A stretch of 64,000 nt of DNA from Enterobacter sp. 10-1 (GTDB lineage: Bacteria; Pseudomonadota; Gammaproteobacteria; Enterobacterales; Enterobacteriaceae). The notes under the pieces are model-generated. The model worked only from the letters and a program-made list of their open reading frames with translations. It made no database searches and was not told the DNA's origin. The position numbers were made by a program, and so were the translations under genes. This document shows, piece by piece, positions 38,041 to 48,995 of the stretch. The DNA lies in the NCBI GenBank assembly GCA_002270295.1, contig NISF01000008.1:1-64000 (forward strand), given 5' to 3'. Position 1 is the stretch's first letter. Each line of letters starts with the position of its first letter.

Positions 38041-38331
38041 TCAGGCTGTAATGGGGGTGATTTTTTCTACCGTGACTCTCTGCTCCGGGCCGAACTGCGC
38101 CGCCTTTTGCACGATCGCCGCCGATTGATCCTGCGCGCTGGAGCAGTAATAGCCAAACTTCGCTTTGACCCTTTCGCTGGCTTCGTCCAGCGCGCTAGTG
38201 GCCACCTGTACAAACTCATTCAGCGCGTAGGGATGGTCGATCAACAGGTATTTCTCGATCGCCGTTGACGGCGAATAGCAGGTGTCTTTGCTGCCGTCGG
38301 GCCAGCGCACCACAAAATGCATTGCAGGCAT
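38041..38331 (-). CDS. nitG: NitG, MSMEG_0570 family protein
   Basis: Small conserved protein (96 residues from MPAMHFVVRWPDG) of unknown function found in Nit1 clusters. Family features seen are the N-terminal MHFVVRWPDGS..TCYSPS block and a C-terminal part ending in the VEKIT tail. GAGGAA sits 6-7 bases before the ATG; the longer frame to 38394 overlaps nitF and is rejected. Confidence 0.85.
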   Translation of the reverse strand: MPAMHFVVRWPDGSKDTCYSPSTAIEKYLLIDHPYALNEFVQVATSALDEASERVKAKFGYYCSSAQDQSAAIVQKAAQFGPEQRVTVEKITPITA

Positions 38332-38342
38332 TGTCTGTTCCT

Positions 38343-39305
38343 CTATTGGTGAGTCATGCCGGTAAACGGCTGCTGCGTCAGATCCCAGTAACACGCGCGC
38401 TGCTCCCGGTAGCTCAGGATCAGCTTTTGCTCATGGGTAAAACGCCCCGCTGCGGCGCAGGCGATCCCGCAGTCGGCAAACCGCCGGGCCACTTCGTGGC
38501 AACGCGCCTCGTCCACCGCCAGCAGAAAGCCGAAGCTGGGAAAGGCGCACAGCCACTGCTCCAGGTCGATATCCGCCGGGATCGGGATCTGCTCAAGCGC
38601 CACCTCGGCGCCGAGGCCGCAGCTCTCCAGCATCATCGTCAGCGTCCCGGCCAGCCCCGCCTGGCTGATATCCTTCGCCGCCCGCAGGCTCCCGTCGGCG
38701 GCCAGCTCCGGCAGCAGCGCGAGCGCCCGACGCAGTTCGGCGGGATCCGCGCGGGTCGCCGCGTCCCAGTTATTTCCCGGCGGGTGCCAGGCTCCCTGCA
38801 GATTGATGGCGACCATCAGCGTCTGGCCGGCCCGCGCCGCGCTGCTGCTGAGCGGGCTGGCCGTTTCGCCGAGCACCGCCACGGCCAGCTGCGGCCGCTC
38901 GCTGCGCAGGTTGGTATGTCCGCCGACGATCGGCACCCGATAGGCGCGCGAGGCCGCGGCCATCCCGCGTAAGATCTGCGCCGCGTGCGGCTGCGCCTCG
39001 TCCCACAGGGCGTTGACCACCGCCAGCGGGCGCCCGCCCATCGCGGCGATATCGCTCAGGTTGACCATCACCCCACACCAGCCTGCAAACCACGGGTCCT
39101 CCTCTACAAAACGGTTGATAAACCCCTCAATCGCCAGCAGCTTGTAGCCGCTGCCGTCCGGGATCAGCGCGCAATCATCGCCGTTGGGAGACGGATTGGG
39201 CCAGGCGTCGCGCAGCTCGCGCGCCACCTGCTGGATATCGCGCTTATGCGCAATGCCGCTAAAGGCATGTAGCCGCGCGATCAGCGCCGGCAGGCTCGGA
39301 TTCAT
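38343..39305 (-). CDS. nitF: NitF, AIR synthase-related protein (sll0787 family)
   Basis: ATP-dependent PurM/ThiL/SelD-type fold protein (320 residues). The N-terminal DDCALI-type segment (NGDDCALIPDGSGYKLLAIEG region, about 42-60) corresponds to the metal/ATP site of the superfamily, and GGHTNLRSERPQ to the second nucleotide motif. The substrate is unknown. ATG overlaps the nitE stop by 4 bases. Confidence 0.88.
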   Translation of the reverse strand: MNPSLPALIARLHAFSGIAHKRDIQQVARELRDAWPNPSPNGDDCALIPDGSGYKLLAIEGFINRFVEEDPWFAGWCGVMVNLSDIAAMGGRPLAVVNALWDEAQPHAAQILRGMAAASRAYRVPIVGGHTNLRSERPQLAVAVLGETASPLSSSAARAGQTLMVAINLQGAWHPPGNNWDAATRADPAELRRALALLPELAADGSLRAAKDISQAGLAGTLTMMLESCGLGAEVALEQIPIPADIDLEQWLCAFPSFGFLLAVDEARCHEVARRFADCGIACAAAGRFTHEQKLILSYREQRACYWDLTQQPFTGMTHQ

Positions 39306-39865
39306 ACCCGCACCTCCGTCAGAAAGGCCGCAGCGTCAGCGGTTCGCTGAGGCCGCGCGCGATGAATCACCATCCCGCTCTGGGGGTCGTCGCAGGGCGG
39401 GTAAAAAGCTAAATCAGCCTGCATCCGGGCATGTTTGACGCCGCGGAGCTCAAGCCACTCCAGGGTTTGCCAGTGCATGCGGCGAAACAGCGGCTCGTTC
39501 TGATGCTGGACCTGGGCATAAAAGGCGTCGCAGCCCAGGGCGTGCGCGCTGCATACCGCGAGGCGGATCAGCGTCGGCCCCAGTTGCCCCTGACGGCGAT
39601 AGGCGGCGTCCACCGCCAGCCGCGACCCCAGCCAGACCCGCGGCGACAGCTGGTGGATACGCACCGTGCCGACCACCCGGTCGTGCCAGCCGGCCACGCA
39701 GCCCAGCGCCACCAGCAGGTGGGCGTGGCCGTCGATCTCATCGCGATCGTCATCGGCGAACAGGCCCTGCTCGCGGCAAAAGACCTGCCGACGCAGCGCA
39801 TAGGCCTTCTCGCGCTCCCACGGCAGCGTGACCCATTTAATGGTATATCCGGCGTACTCGTTCAT
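39302..39865 (-). CDS. nitE: NitE, GNAT N-acetyltransferase (MSMEG_0567 family)
   Basis: GNAT-fold acyltransferase (187 residues from MNEYAGYTIKW) with the acetyl-CoA pyrophosphate-binding loop AAYRRQGQLGPTLIRLA and a beta-strand/loop core (LGSRLAVDAA). Family member of the Nit1 cluster; substrate unknown. Start 39865 has AAGGAG 8 bases upstream and begins 10 bases after the nitD stop. Confidence 0.88.
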   Translation of the reverse strand: MNEYAGYTIKWVTLPWEREKAYALRRQVFCREQGLFADDDRDEIDGHAHLLVALGCVAGWHDRVVGTVRIHQLSPRVWLGSRLAVDAAYRRQGQLGPTLIRLAVCSAHALGCDAFYAQVQHQNEPLFRRMHWQTLEWLELRGVKHARMQADLAFYPPCDDPQSGMVIHRARPQRTADAAAFLTEVRV

Positions 39866-40944
39866 CGCGCGCTCCTTAGGCCGTCGCCTGTTCAAAGCTG
39901 GAGAGCGACGAGCAGGCGCCGCAGCGGCCGCAGCCGGCTTTGATATCGCTGGACCGCAGCTGAGCCTGGTTCAGCATCTGGCCCAGAGGTTGCAAAATCG
40001 AGGACATAAACCGGCTGTCCGGCGCCGGATGGTGCTCCAGCGGCGTACCGCCGATCGGCACGAAGGGCACGACGAACGGATAGACACCCAGACCAATCAG
40101 CGTTTGCGATAGCGACAGAATAGCCTCCGGCGTATCGCCCAGGCCGGCGAGAATATAGGTACTGACCTGCCCGCGCCCGAAGACCGCCACCGCGTCGGCG
40201 AAAGCCTCAAGGTACTGCTCGACGCTGACCTGCGCTTTGCCCGGCATGATGCGCGCGCGGACCTCCGGCGTCACCGCTTCCAGGTGCATCCCCAGCGCAT
40301 CGATACCGGCCTCTTTCATCCGCGTAAACCACTTCGCGTCCCCCGGCGGCTCGCACTGCCCCTGCAGCGGCAGGTCCACCGCGGCTTTAATAGCGAGGGC
40401 GCTTTCCACCAGAATGCGCGCGCCGCGGTCGCTGCCCGACGGCGTGCCGGTGGTCATCACCATGTGTTTTACCCCGTCCAGCTCCACCGCCGCCCTCGCC
40501 ACTTCGGCCAGCTGCTCCGGCGTTTTCCGGGCAATGGTGCGCCCGGCGGCCAGCGACTGGCCGATGGCGCAGAACTGGCAGGCCTTCGCCCGATTTTCAT
40601 AGCGAATACAGGTCTGTAATACGGTGGTCGCCAGCACGTCGGTGCCGTGCAGGGTGGCAATCTGCGAATAGGGGATCCCGTCCGCCGTTTGCCGATCGTA
40701 AAACCTGGGTTTGCTGGCGAAGCTTATCTCCCGCACCGGGATGGCGTTGTTAAACAGCCGCGAGGCGCCGGACGCTTCATGCTTCACCTGCCACGGCGAG
40801 CGATGGGCGGCGTGGGTGTATATCGGCACCATCACCGTCACGCCGTCAACGTTCATCGCCTGATGATCCGATGGCCCGGCGCCGCCGTGGCGGCTGACGT
40901 GCTCCTGTTGGGGGTTAATGACGTTAACCCCCTGGGTCAGCAGC

Positions 40945-41946
<1,002 letters not shown>

Positions 41947-41959
41947 CATGCGCCTCCGT

Positions 41960-42442
41960 TTACATCGTCCAGGTGTCGATGATGACCGCGTTATCCCGCA
42001 CGTGGAGCAGTTTGAGATCGAGCACATCCAGCGGGCTGATGGGGCGAATACCTTCCAGCAGAGAGGGTTCGCCGTGGCCGTACAGCGCCTGCAGGGCAAA
42101 GCGGCAGGCGTAGACTTTCCCCCCTTCGGACATAAACTTCGTCAGCTGATTGGCGTAGTTCTGATGGCCAGGGAAAGCCTCGGCGCCGAGGGTGGGGAAC
42201 CCGCGCTGCACGCCGAGCATCACCCCCGGGCCATACAGCAGGATGGAGGTGGCGAAACCTTTGCGCTGCAGGCGGGTCGCCTGCAGCATATTGACGAAGC
42301 CGATCGAACCTTCGAAGGCGACGGTGTGGAACGTCACCAGCGCCTTCTGCCCCGGCTCGGCCTTCACGTCCTCAAAGACTTTCTCTTCATAATCGACAAA
42401 GAAATCACCGGTCTGGTGGGCGGGTAATGTAACTTTTGGCAT
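41960..42442 (-). CDS. nitB: NitB, MSMEG_0572/sll0783 family protein
   Basis: First gene of the nit operon; 160 residues from [15 protein letters not shown]. Family members are induced by nitrogen starvation in cyanobacteria. The fold appears DsrE-like ([18 protein letters not shown] with a downstream [11 protein letters not shown] cysteine), but the activity is unknown. The longer frame to 42562 extends into the promoter region and is rejected; GGGAGAAG precedes the chosen start. Confidence 0.88.
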   Translation of the reverse strand: MPKVTLPAHQTGDFFVDYEEKVFEDVKAEPGQKALVTFHTVAFEGSIGFVNMLQATRLQRKGFATSILLYGPGVMLGVQRGFPTLGAEAFPGHQNYANQLTKFMSEGGKVYACRFALQALYGHGEPSLLEGIRPISPLDVLDLKLLHVRDNAVIIDTWTM

Positions 42443-42552
42443 AGCGCTCTTCTCCCGATAGTTATGGGGGGAGTCTCTCTCCCCGTTATGGCACATCTGC
42501 AGGTGATGCCATGGGAGTGGAGCAAGCGCCGTGCCAGCGGGCGATCGTGGGG

Positions 42553-42750
42553 ATGCAATCAATGACCTATCAATTGCTCAAATTGTGCGCTAAAAAAATT
42601 TTATCGTGGCCTGTCGCGCCGCCTTTATCGTCGGCGAGGTGGACACCGGCGCGGTAAACGCACCGATTTGATGCCTTTTTGCACCATAAATGCACACAAT
42701 CAAAATCATTCTGCAATCAATGATGCAATCAATAGTAAATATGATTGCAT
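42553..42750. promoter_or_regulatory. repeated operator-like boxes between nitB and the MocR gene
   Basis: The box TGCAATCAAT occurs at 42554-42563, 42712-42721 and 42724-42733 in the same orientation, and ATGATTGCAT at 42741-42750 is an inverted copy. MocR-type regulators bind direct and inverted repeats in their divergent promoter regions, so these are the likely operators. The right-hand set lies just upstream of the regulator's own gene. Confidence 0.7.
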
Positions 42751-42806
42751 AGCACCCGACAACAGGGAATAGTGTCCCTCTTTGCCGCTCTTTTCAGGGG
42801 ATCCCC

Positions 42807-44207
42807 ATGCTGAACAAAATCGCCAACCGCTGGAAAACCCATCAACAGCAGCATACGGCGCGCCCGGCCTACCTGCTGATTGCCGATATCATTGCCGATG
42901 GTATCAACAGCGGAGAGTTTCAGCCCCGCGACCGCCTGCCGCCGCTACGCGATCTGGCGGTCCTGCTGGCGATGAACTACACCACGGCGACCCGCGGCTA
43001 CGCCGAAGCCAGGCGGCGCGGGCTGATCGACTCTCGTCCGGGGCTGGGGAGCTTTATCCGCGGCAAGGTGCCCTCGGTGCCGCTCAGCGGCGGCAGCAGC
43101 TATGAGATGACCATGAACTCGCCGATTGAGCCGGGAGAAGAGCTGGCGCAGGCGATCGCCGCAGGGGCCATTAACCTATTTACCCAGAAAAATATTCTGG
43201 GCCTGCTGCGCTACCAGGATTTTGGCGGCCAGGCGGATGATAAAGCGATGGCGAAAGTGTGGCTGGAGAAGCAGCTGCCGCCGGTCAGCATCTACGAGAT
43301 TCTGGTCGCGCCGGGGATCCACAGCGCGCTGGTGGGGCTGCTGACGCTGCTGTGTCGCCACGGCGGCAGCGTGTGCGTCAGCGATTTAATCTATCCCGGG
43401 CTGAAAGCCATCGCCAGCCAGCTGAATATTACGCTGCAATCCCTCCCCTGCGATGAGGACGGCCCGCTGCCGCGCGCGTTTGAACATCAGTGCCAGACCG
43501 GCAATATTCGCGCGCTCTACGTCAACCCGACGATCCAAAACCCGACCACCCTGACCCTGCCGTTACGCCGGCGCGAGGCGCTGGCGGACGTCGCGCTACG
43601 CTACAGCATCCCGGTGATCGAGGATGAGGCGTACGCCGCGCTGGCGACCCGGCATATCCCCTCTTTCAGCGAGCTGATTCCCGAACTGACCTGGTATCTC
43701 ACCGGAATGTCGAAGTGCTTCGGCCCCGGGCTGCGCACGGCGTTTATTAAAGGTCCGGGCAAGCGTAATACGCAGCTGCTGGCGGGGGCGCTGCGGGCGC
43801 TGAACGTCATGGCCAGCCCGCTGACCAACGCCCTGGCCGCGCAGTGGATTCAGGAGGGGACGGCGGATCGGGTATTGCAGTCGGTGCGCGCCGAATCGGC
43901 GATCCGCCAGAAAATAGCCGCAGATATTCTCAAGGAGTTCAGCTATCGGGCAACCCCGGAGGGCTTCCACCTCTGGCTGCAGCTCCCCCGGCATTTTAAC
44001 TGGAACCCTGCGGAAATGGCGGTGAAACTGCGCGATCTCGGGGTCAGCGCCGTCTCCAGCGCCGCGTTCTGTACCGATAACAACCCGCCGGACGCCATAC
44101 GTATTTGCCTCGGCGGCGCCTGGTCGCGGGAAGTCTGCACTGAAAATTTACATACCCTGGCCCACGTGATGCGCAACCCGCTGAACTTTGGCAGCGTGAT
44201 TTTGTAG
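42807..44207 (+). CDS. MocR-type transcriptional regulator (GntR winged helix plus aminotransferase domain)
   Basis: A 466-residue PLP-dependent regulator divergent from the nit operon. The GntR helix-turn-helix (about 20-85) includes FQPRDRLPPLRDLAVLLAMN and ATRGYAEARRRGLIDSRPG; the rest is a fold-type I aminotransferase domain with YVNPTIQNPTT, the acidic PLP contact EDEAY and a likely PLP lysine in TGMSKCFGPGLR. It probably senses an amino compound or PLP adduct and controls the nit genes through the repeated boxes upstream (inference from arrangement). Confidence 0.9.
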   Translation: MLNKIANRWKTHQQQHTARPAYLLIADIIADGINSGEFQPRDRLPPLRDLAVLLAMNYTTATRGYAEARRRGLIDSRPGLGSFIRGKVPSVPLSGGSSYEMTMNSPIEPGEELAQAIAAGAINLFTQKNILGLLRYQDFGGQADDKAMAKVWLEKQLPPVSIYEILVAPGIHSALVGLLTLLCRHGGSVCVSDLIYPGLKAIASQLNITLQSLPCDEDGPLPRAFEHQCQTGNIRALYVNPTIQNPTTLTLPLRRREALADVALRYSIPVIEDEAYAALATRHIPSFSELIPELTWYLTGMSKCFGPGLRTAFIKGPGKRNTQLLAGALRALNVMASPLTNALAAQWIQEGTADRVLQSVRAESAIRQKIAADILKEFSYRATPEGFHLWLQLPRHFNWNPAEMAVKLRDLGVSAVSSAAFCTDNNPPDAIRICLGGAWSREVCTENLHTLAHVMRNPLNFGSVIL

Positions 44208-44459
44208 GGGCGTATTGGGCAATGAAGCCTCGCTGTCCGCGCTAAACAAGACCATTCTATAATGCGTCCAGTGAGGTCGAGGGCGCCTATTACACCTACG
44301 TAAAAAATGTCGTTATCCGGCTAACAAATATGAAGACAGGCGAGCACTACTCGCGCTACTGGCAATCTCGCCAGTTAATGAAACAACGTTTCATAATAAA
44401 GAGGTTATTTGTTACTCTCAACCAACCATGATTTTCATTGCTAATTTAATGGAGAGAGT

Positions 44460-45035
44460 ATGACTAAGAGCGTCGCCGTCCTGCTGGCACCAGGCTTTGA
44501 AGAAGCAGAAGCTGTTATGGTGATAGATATCCTGCACCGTATGAAGATCGATGTAAAAATGCTGTCCTGTCAGGATATGCTGGAGGTGCGTAGCTACCAC
44601 AATATACGCATGTTTGCAGATACGCTTCTGGAAAGGAGCATGGATACATTATTCGATGCGGTGGTCATCCCCGGCGGCCTGCAGGGCACGCAAAGTCTGG
44701 CCGCGAATCCGCTGGTCATCGAGTTTATCCGCCGGCATGACGACGCCGGAAAACTGATCTGCCCTATCTGTTCCGCCGCGGCGCGCGTGCTCGGAGGTAA
44801 TAAGCTGCTAAAAGGCCGGCGCTACGTCTGTTCAGGGGACCTCTGGCAAAACGTAACGGACGGGGTCTATGTCGATCGGGACGTGATAAAAGATGGTAAC
44901 CTGATTAGCGGCAAAGGATTGGGAGTGGCTTTCAACTTCGCCGGCACGATTGCCTACTGCCTGACCGGGGATAAGGAAGACACCAATCTCCAGATCGAGC
45001 ATATCTATTACGACCACTGGCGCGTATCGCCATAA
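44460..45035 (+). CDS. DJ-1/PfpI family protein
   Basis: Class I glutamine amidotransferase-like protein (191 residues). The conserved acid is in GFEEAEAV and the nucleophile cysteine in ICPICSAAARVLG. It resembles YajL/DJ-1 more than a protease; such proteins protect against oxidative or carbonyl damage, but the activity here is not shown. Single gene; GGAGAG before ATG. Confidence 0.88.
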   Translation: MTKSVAVLLAPGFEEAEAVMVIDILHRMKIDVKMLSCQDMLEVRSYHNIRMFADTLLERSMDTLFDAVVIPGGLQGTQSLAANPLVIEFIRRHDDAGKLICPICSAAARVLGGNKLLKGRRYVCSGDLWQNVTDGVYVDRDVIKDGNLISGKGLGVAFNFAGTIAYCLTGDKEDTNLQIEHIYYDHWRVSP

Positions 45036-45294
45036 AAAACGCGCGTCCTACCCGAAAATTTGCGTCATCGCCTGGTGTTGATGTTGCATTCCACATCAGG
45101 CACGCAGCCGTTTAGGGACGAAAACGGCCGCAGGTTCCGGCGAACGGGTTGGCCAATAATCCTTGTCGGGCGGCGGCGATAGCATGGGTTTAAAAAACGA
45201 AGCCCAAAAGCCAGCCATTACCTATAATCTTTTGGCGCATTGCGCATCAGGTCATTAAAGAAAACGGTCAGTTATACATGTCAGGGATAAGGCG

Positions 45295-46995
45295 ATGACA
45301 GGCAATTCTTCACCGATAATCGGTATCGATCTTGGCACTTCAAACAGTGCCGTTGCATATTTTAGCGAACAAGGGACCGCGCTCATTACCGGCGCTCAAG
45401 GCGAACGCCTGACGCCCTCCGCTGTGGGCGTTGATGACGAAGGCCATTTGCTGATAGGCGAAGCCGCAAAAGCCAGGCTGGTTAGCCATCCTCATCTGAC
45501 CGTCGCCAGCTTCAAGCGCTACATGGGCACAGACAAAGTGTTCACTCTCGGCGCCAGACCATTTCGCGCCGAAGAGCTCTCCGCATTAGTGCTGCGTAAA
45601 TTAAAAACCGACGCCGAAGTGGCGCTAGGCTGCCCCATCACGCGCGCGGTGATTACCGTGCCGGCTTATTTCAACGACTCGCAGCGCAAGGCGGTTAAAG
45701 CCGCCGGACAGATGGCCGGACTCAAGGTCGAGCGCCTGCTCAATGAGCCCACGGCGGCGGCGCTGGCCTACGGCCTCGCCGATGCCAGAGAGCAAAAGTT
45801 CCTGGTCTTTGATCTTGGCGGCGGCACGTTTGACGTCTCGATTGTCGATATGTTTGACGGCGTGATTGAGGTGCGGGCCAGCAGCGGCGACGCCTGGCTT
45901 GGCGGCGACGATTTTACCCAGGCGGTACGCCAGTGGATGATAAGCCGTTATCCTGAGCTGACGCCGGACCACCCCGAGCTGTCAGCGGCCCTCACCCAAC
46001 AGGCCGAAGAGCTGAAGCAAAGGCTCAGTAGCCAGGATATCGCCAGCGTAGAGCTGATGCACGCCGGGACGGGGTACCGCTGGGAGCTGGATGAACACAC
46101 GTTCCATGAGTGCTGTAGTCCGCTGCTGGCGAAGCTCAAAAAGCCGGTGCTTCAGGCGCTGCAGGATGCGCAGTTTGACGTCAGTCAGCTCGATCACGTG
46201 ATTATGGTGGGGGGAGCCACGCGAATGCCGCTGGTACGCCAGCTGGTGGCCCGCATGTTCAGCCGGTTTCCGCGTAGTGAGCTGAATCCCGATGAAGTTG
46301 TCGCGCTCGGTGCCGGCGTTCAGGCGGGCTTAATCGCGCAGGACCGCGCCCTGGATGATATTGTCCTGACCGACGTGATGCCCTATTCGCTTGGGATCGC
46401 GGTGGCACGACGTAGCGGCGATAAAATAGAAGAAGGGTTTTTCTCCCCGCTTATCGAGCGCAATGCATTTGTTCCGGTGAGTGTGATGCAGACCTTCAGC
46501 ACCATGAGCGATAACCAGCGCCAGATTGAGATTGAGGTCTATCAAGGAGAGTCGCGTAAAGTCAGCGATAATCTGCTACTCGACAGAATGTCCGTTAAAG
46601 TTCCGGTTCGTAAGGCGGGCGAAGTCAGCATAGACGTACGCTTCACTTATACCCTGGACGGTATCCTGGAAGTGGCGTGCACAGTCAGCGGCCAGGGGGC
46701 CGCCTCGACGATGGTCATCGAGAAGGCGCCGGGAACGCTGAGTGCAGAAGAAATTGCCCTGCGTCTGCAGGCGCTCAACGCGCTGAAGCAACACCCGCGA
46801 GATCTCCCGGCGAATCGCCAGCTGCTCGCAGAAGCCGCGAAGCGTTATGAGCAAGCGCTGGGTGAAAATCGGCAGATTATTGATTACTACGCCACGCAGT
46901 TCGAACAAGCGCTGGAAAAACAGGATTTGCGTTTAATCACTTCGGCACAGGATGAGCTGAGCCGGGTACTGGATCAGTTTAATAATGGATTTTAA
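45295..46995 (+). CDS. hscC: Hsp70-family chaperone HscC
   Basis: Specialised cytoplasmic Hsp70 (566 residues, E. coli HscC 556). N-terminal ATPase motifs: GIDLGTSNSAVAYF, VPAYFNDSQRKAVK, LLNEPTAAALAYGL, FDLGGGTFDVSI and VGGATRMP; the C-terminal half is a short substrate-binding domain. Followed after 2 bases by its J-domain partner, as in the hscC-djlC pair of E. coli. Confidence 0.94.
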   Translation: MTGNSSPIIGIDLGTSNSAVAYFSEQGTALITGAQGERLTPSAVGVDDEGHLLIGEAAKARLVSHPHLTVASFKRYMGTDKVFTLGARPFRAEELSALVLRKLKTDAEVALGCPITRAVITVPAYFNDSQRKAVKAAGQMAGLKVERLLNEPTAAALAYGLADAREQKFLVFDLGGGTFDVSIVDMFDGVIEVRASSGDAWLGGDDFTQAVRQWMISRYPELTPDHPELSAALTQQAEELKQRLSSQDIASVELMHAGTGYRWELDEHTFHECCSPLLAKLKKPVLQALQDAQFDVSQLDHVIMVGGATRMPLVRQLVARMFSRFPRSELNPDEVVALGAGVQAGLIAQDRALDDIVLTDVMPYSLGIAVARRSGDKIEEGFFSPLIERNAFVPVSVMQTFSTMSDNQRQIEIEVYQGESRKVSDNLLLDRMSVKVPVRKAGEVSIDVRFTYTLDGILEVACTVSGQGAASTMVIEKAPGTLSAEEIALRLQALNALKQHPRDLPANRQLLAEAAKRYEQALGENRQIIDYYATQFEQALEKQDLRLITSAQDELSRVLDQFNNGF

Positions 46996-46997
46996 CG

Positions 46998-48317
46998 ATG
47001 GCGACAATTTGGGATGTACTCGGCATTGAACCCACAACGGACGAACGGGAGATCCGCCGCGCCTATGCTCGAGAATTAAAGCAACGGCGGCCGGCTGACG
47101 ACCCGCAGGGATTTCAGGAGTTGCGCGAAGCGTTTGATAGCGCTAAACGCTATGCCAGTTCGTTCATCACTCTGCCCGAAGAGGAAACCGTGGCGCGGGA
47201 AGAGCCTGAGCCAACGCCGATGGCGGCATATGCTCATTCGCTGACGTTGGAACAGCCGGCGCTGCCGGAAGCGAGCTGGAGCAGGGACGTTCTGTGGCAT
47301 CGCGCCCAACGGCTTGCCACGTTATTAATCAGCGACGAGCTTAGCGGGCTGGGCGAACTGCACGAGTATCTTGATAATGAAATACACGATGCGCTTGCGG
47401 CCAGGCAGGCCTTTAGCCTGATGCTGGCCGAATCGCTAAGCGAGCAGCCGGGGCTTAATCGTAGTTTGTTAAATGAAGTTTCCGCGGTGATGGACTGGCA
47501 GATTGACCGCTACCACTCGTCTCAACTTCCCGACTGGGCTATCTTCGCGCTTGAAGAACAGATAACCCATAGCGAACAGGAAGACTACTGGCAAGCTCTG
47601 GCAGCGCGCTATGCCGGTAGCCGCCTGGCACAGCTGAAATGGCGCCTGCTGGCGGAAAAAGGCACACCTGTTCGGTGGTGGGTCAGGCTGATTCCCGATC
47701 TTTTGCAGCAAGTAGTGAAGCAGGCCAGCGAGATACGTCGGCAGTACCCAGATCTTCAGGAGCGGCTTAATCCCCAACTTCTTAACGAGCTCGACAAGCC
47801 CGGACTGGCGATAAGCTGGGGCGCAATTATTGCCATTCTGTTCTGGGGCTATACGGCCTGGCTGCCGGGCCAGGCATCACCCAAGATGGCGTTACAGTCC
47901 GGGTTGATGCTAGCGGTCGTTGCCACCTTTATCTGGGGCTACCCGGCGCTCGAACGTCGGTTTGAAGCCGGAGGAGCGGCCCATAAATACGTTCATGCCT
48001 TTTTCTGGCTGGCGTCAGTGTCGATTATTGCGGTGGCATTTTACAGTATTCTGCGAGGGGGAAGCGCCTGGCCGGGGAAGGATGCGCTGGCCACGCGGAT
48101 GCTGGTTATCGTGCCCTTCCTGGTGATTCCGGTCGTCTGGGCGCTGTGGCAACGGCGCGGCGAGTGGCGCACCCTGCCCATCACCATCATCGTGGTTTTC
48201 CTGATGTTTCCCATTTTATTTATTCGTCAGCTTCCGCCGCTGGTCAATTTGCTGGGCCTGATGCTATTGCCAATGCTTTACGGCATCCTCATTGAAATGA
48301 CCTTCTTTGTGAAATAA
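46998..48317 (+). CDS. DjlC/DjlB-like membrane J-domain protein
   Basis: A 439-residue co-chaperone of HscC. A short N-terminal J-domain (ATIWDVLGIEPTTDEREIRR, DPQGFQELREAFDSA) is followed by a soluble region and five or six C-terminal membrane helices from about 270 onward. At the position of the J-domain HPD motif the sequence reads RRPADDP, so the histidine is replaced by arginine. I believe similar RP-type motifs occur in this subfamily, but the effect on Hsp70 stimulation is open. Confidence 0.88.
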   Translation: MATIWDVLGIEPTTDEREIRRAYARELKQRRPADDPQGFQELREAFDSAKRYASSFITLPEEETVAREEPEPTPMAAYAHSLTLEQPALPEASWSRDVLWHRAQRLATLLISDELSGLGELHEYLDNEIHDALAARQAFSLMLAESLSEQPGLNRSLLNEVSAVMDWQIDRYHSSQLPDWAIFALEEQITHSEQEDYWQALAARYAGSRLAQLKWRLLAEKGTPVRWWVRLIPDLLQQVVKQASEIRRQYPDLQERLNPQLLNELDKPGLAISWGAIIAILFWGYTAWLPGQASPKMALQSGLMLAVVATFIWGYPALERRFEAGGAAHKYVHAFFWLASVSIIAVAFYSILRGGSAWPGKDALATRMLVIVPFLVIPVVWALWQRRGEWRTLPITIIVVFLMFPILFIRQLPPLVNLLGLMLLPMLYGILIEMTFFVK

Positions 48318-48611
48318 AAAAGCCTGTGGATTAGATATATCCGTAGGCATCTCGCTTCGTAGGTATCCGATCCTTACGATAAGGTACAGACTCTGCTGGC
48401 CATTGCCCACGGTCAGTATGCCCTGGTTGAAAACTGCTGGCGACTTAGGTTGCCGGCTGCAAGGCGATGATATCCGCCGCCCTGTAGCATGGAGGCACAG
48501 GGATGCCCCCTCCCCTTGTCACTTTATTCATCCAGTTACTGGCGTTAGCCGGTGGCCAGATGTACTGCCCTGCGAATAGCTATCCACGTCACGCCTTCGC
48601 AAGCGGATCGT
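48318..48611. other. intergenic region after the hscC-djlC pair
   Basis: About 300 bases. An imperfect hairpin (GCCTGTGGAT...ATCCGTAGGC) directly follows djlC and may end the operon. The remainder shows no intact gene. Confidence 0.45.
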
Positions 48612-48879
48612 TCAAAACTTTGTACGAATCAGTTTCTTTCTGTCGATCGGGTTACCCTCCCGATCGAAGTAGCGACTCGGCCAGATTTCCGCAGGGTCGA
48701 TTCCCCAGCGACTGGGAGATTAAGAACTCCCCTTTGGGCCAGGGACGAGACAGCGTGTTGGCCAGCGTTGACGAACTCAGTCCCGCCTGGCGCGACACCG
48801 CCGCCAGCGACAGGTTACGTTTTTTCAATTGCTCAATAATATCAGCCGGATGCATATCGGTTCTATTCATCTCATTCAT
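48612..48879 (-). pseudogene. frameshifted Nlp/Ner-type DNA-binding regulator
   Basis: The first 60 residues (QLKKRNLSLAAVSRQAGLSS, STLANTLSRPWPKGEF) match the Ner/Nlp helix-turn-helix family and the intact copy at 59736-60026. After SQSLG the frame changes: one extra base near 48706-48711 (GGGGAATCGAC region) hides the normal continuation IDPAEIWPSRYFDREG, which is readable in the next frame down to a TGA at 48612-48614. The gene is therefore inactive or truncated to about 75 residues. Divergent from an XRE gene across a palindromic operator. Confidence 0.8.
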
Positions 48880-48918
48880 TCCTTTGTGTGCGCGAAGTCG
48901 TTCATATTCTCACCACCA

Positions 48919-48937
48919 CACTAAGTAATACTTAGTG
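48919..48937. promoter_or_regulatory. palindromic operator between nlp pseudogene and XRE gene
   Basis: CACTAAGTA-A-TACTTAGTG is a perfect 9-bp inverted repeat around one base. The same core ACTAAGTA.TACTTAGT recurs at 59135 and 60069, each time about 60-80 bases upstream of an XRE gene, so it is the likely binding site of that regulator. Confidence 0.8.
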
Positions 48938-48995
48938 CATTTTCAACTAACAGCTTCCAGAATCGTGATTCTGTTTCCAGCCTTTCAGGATCATC

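Noticed and set aside
44233-44430. 62-codon open stretch without a start after the MocR gene (reads YYTYVKNVVIRLTNMKTGEH)
   Set aside because: No start codon, no ribosome-binding site and no known family; may be a remnant but evidence is too thin.
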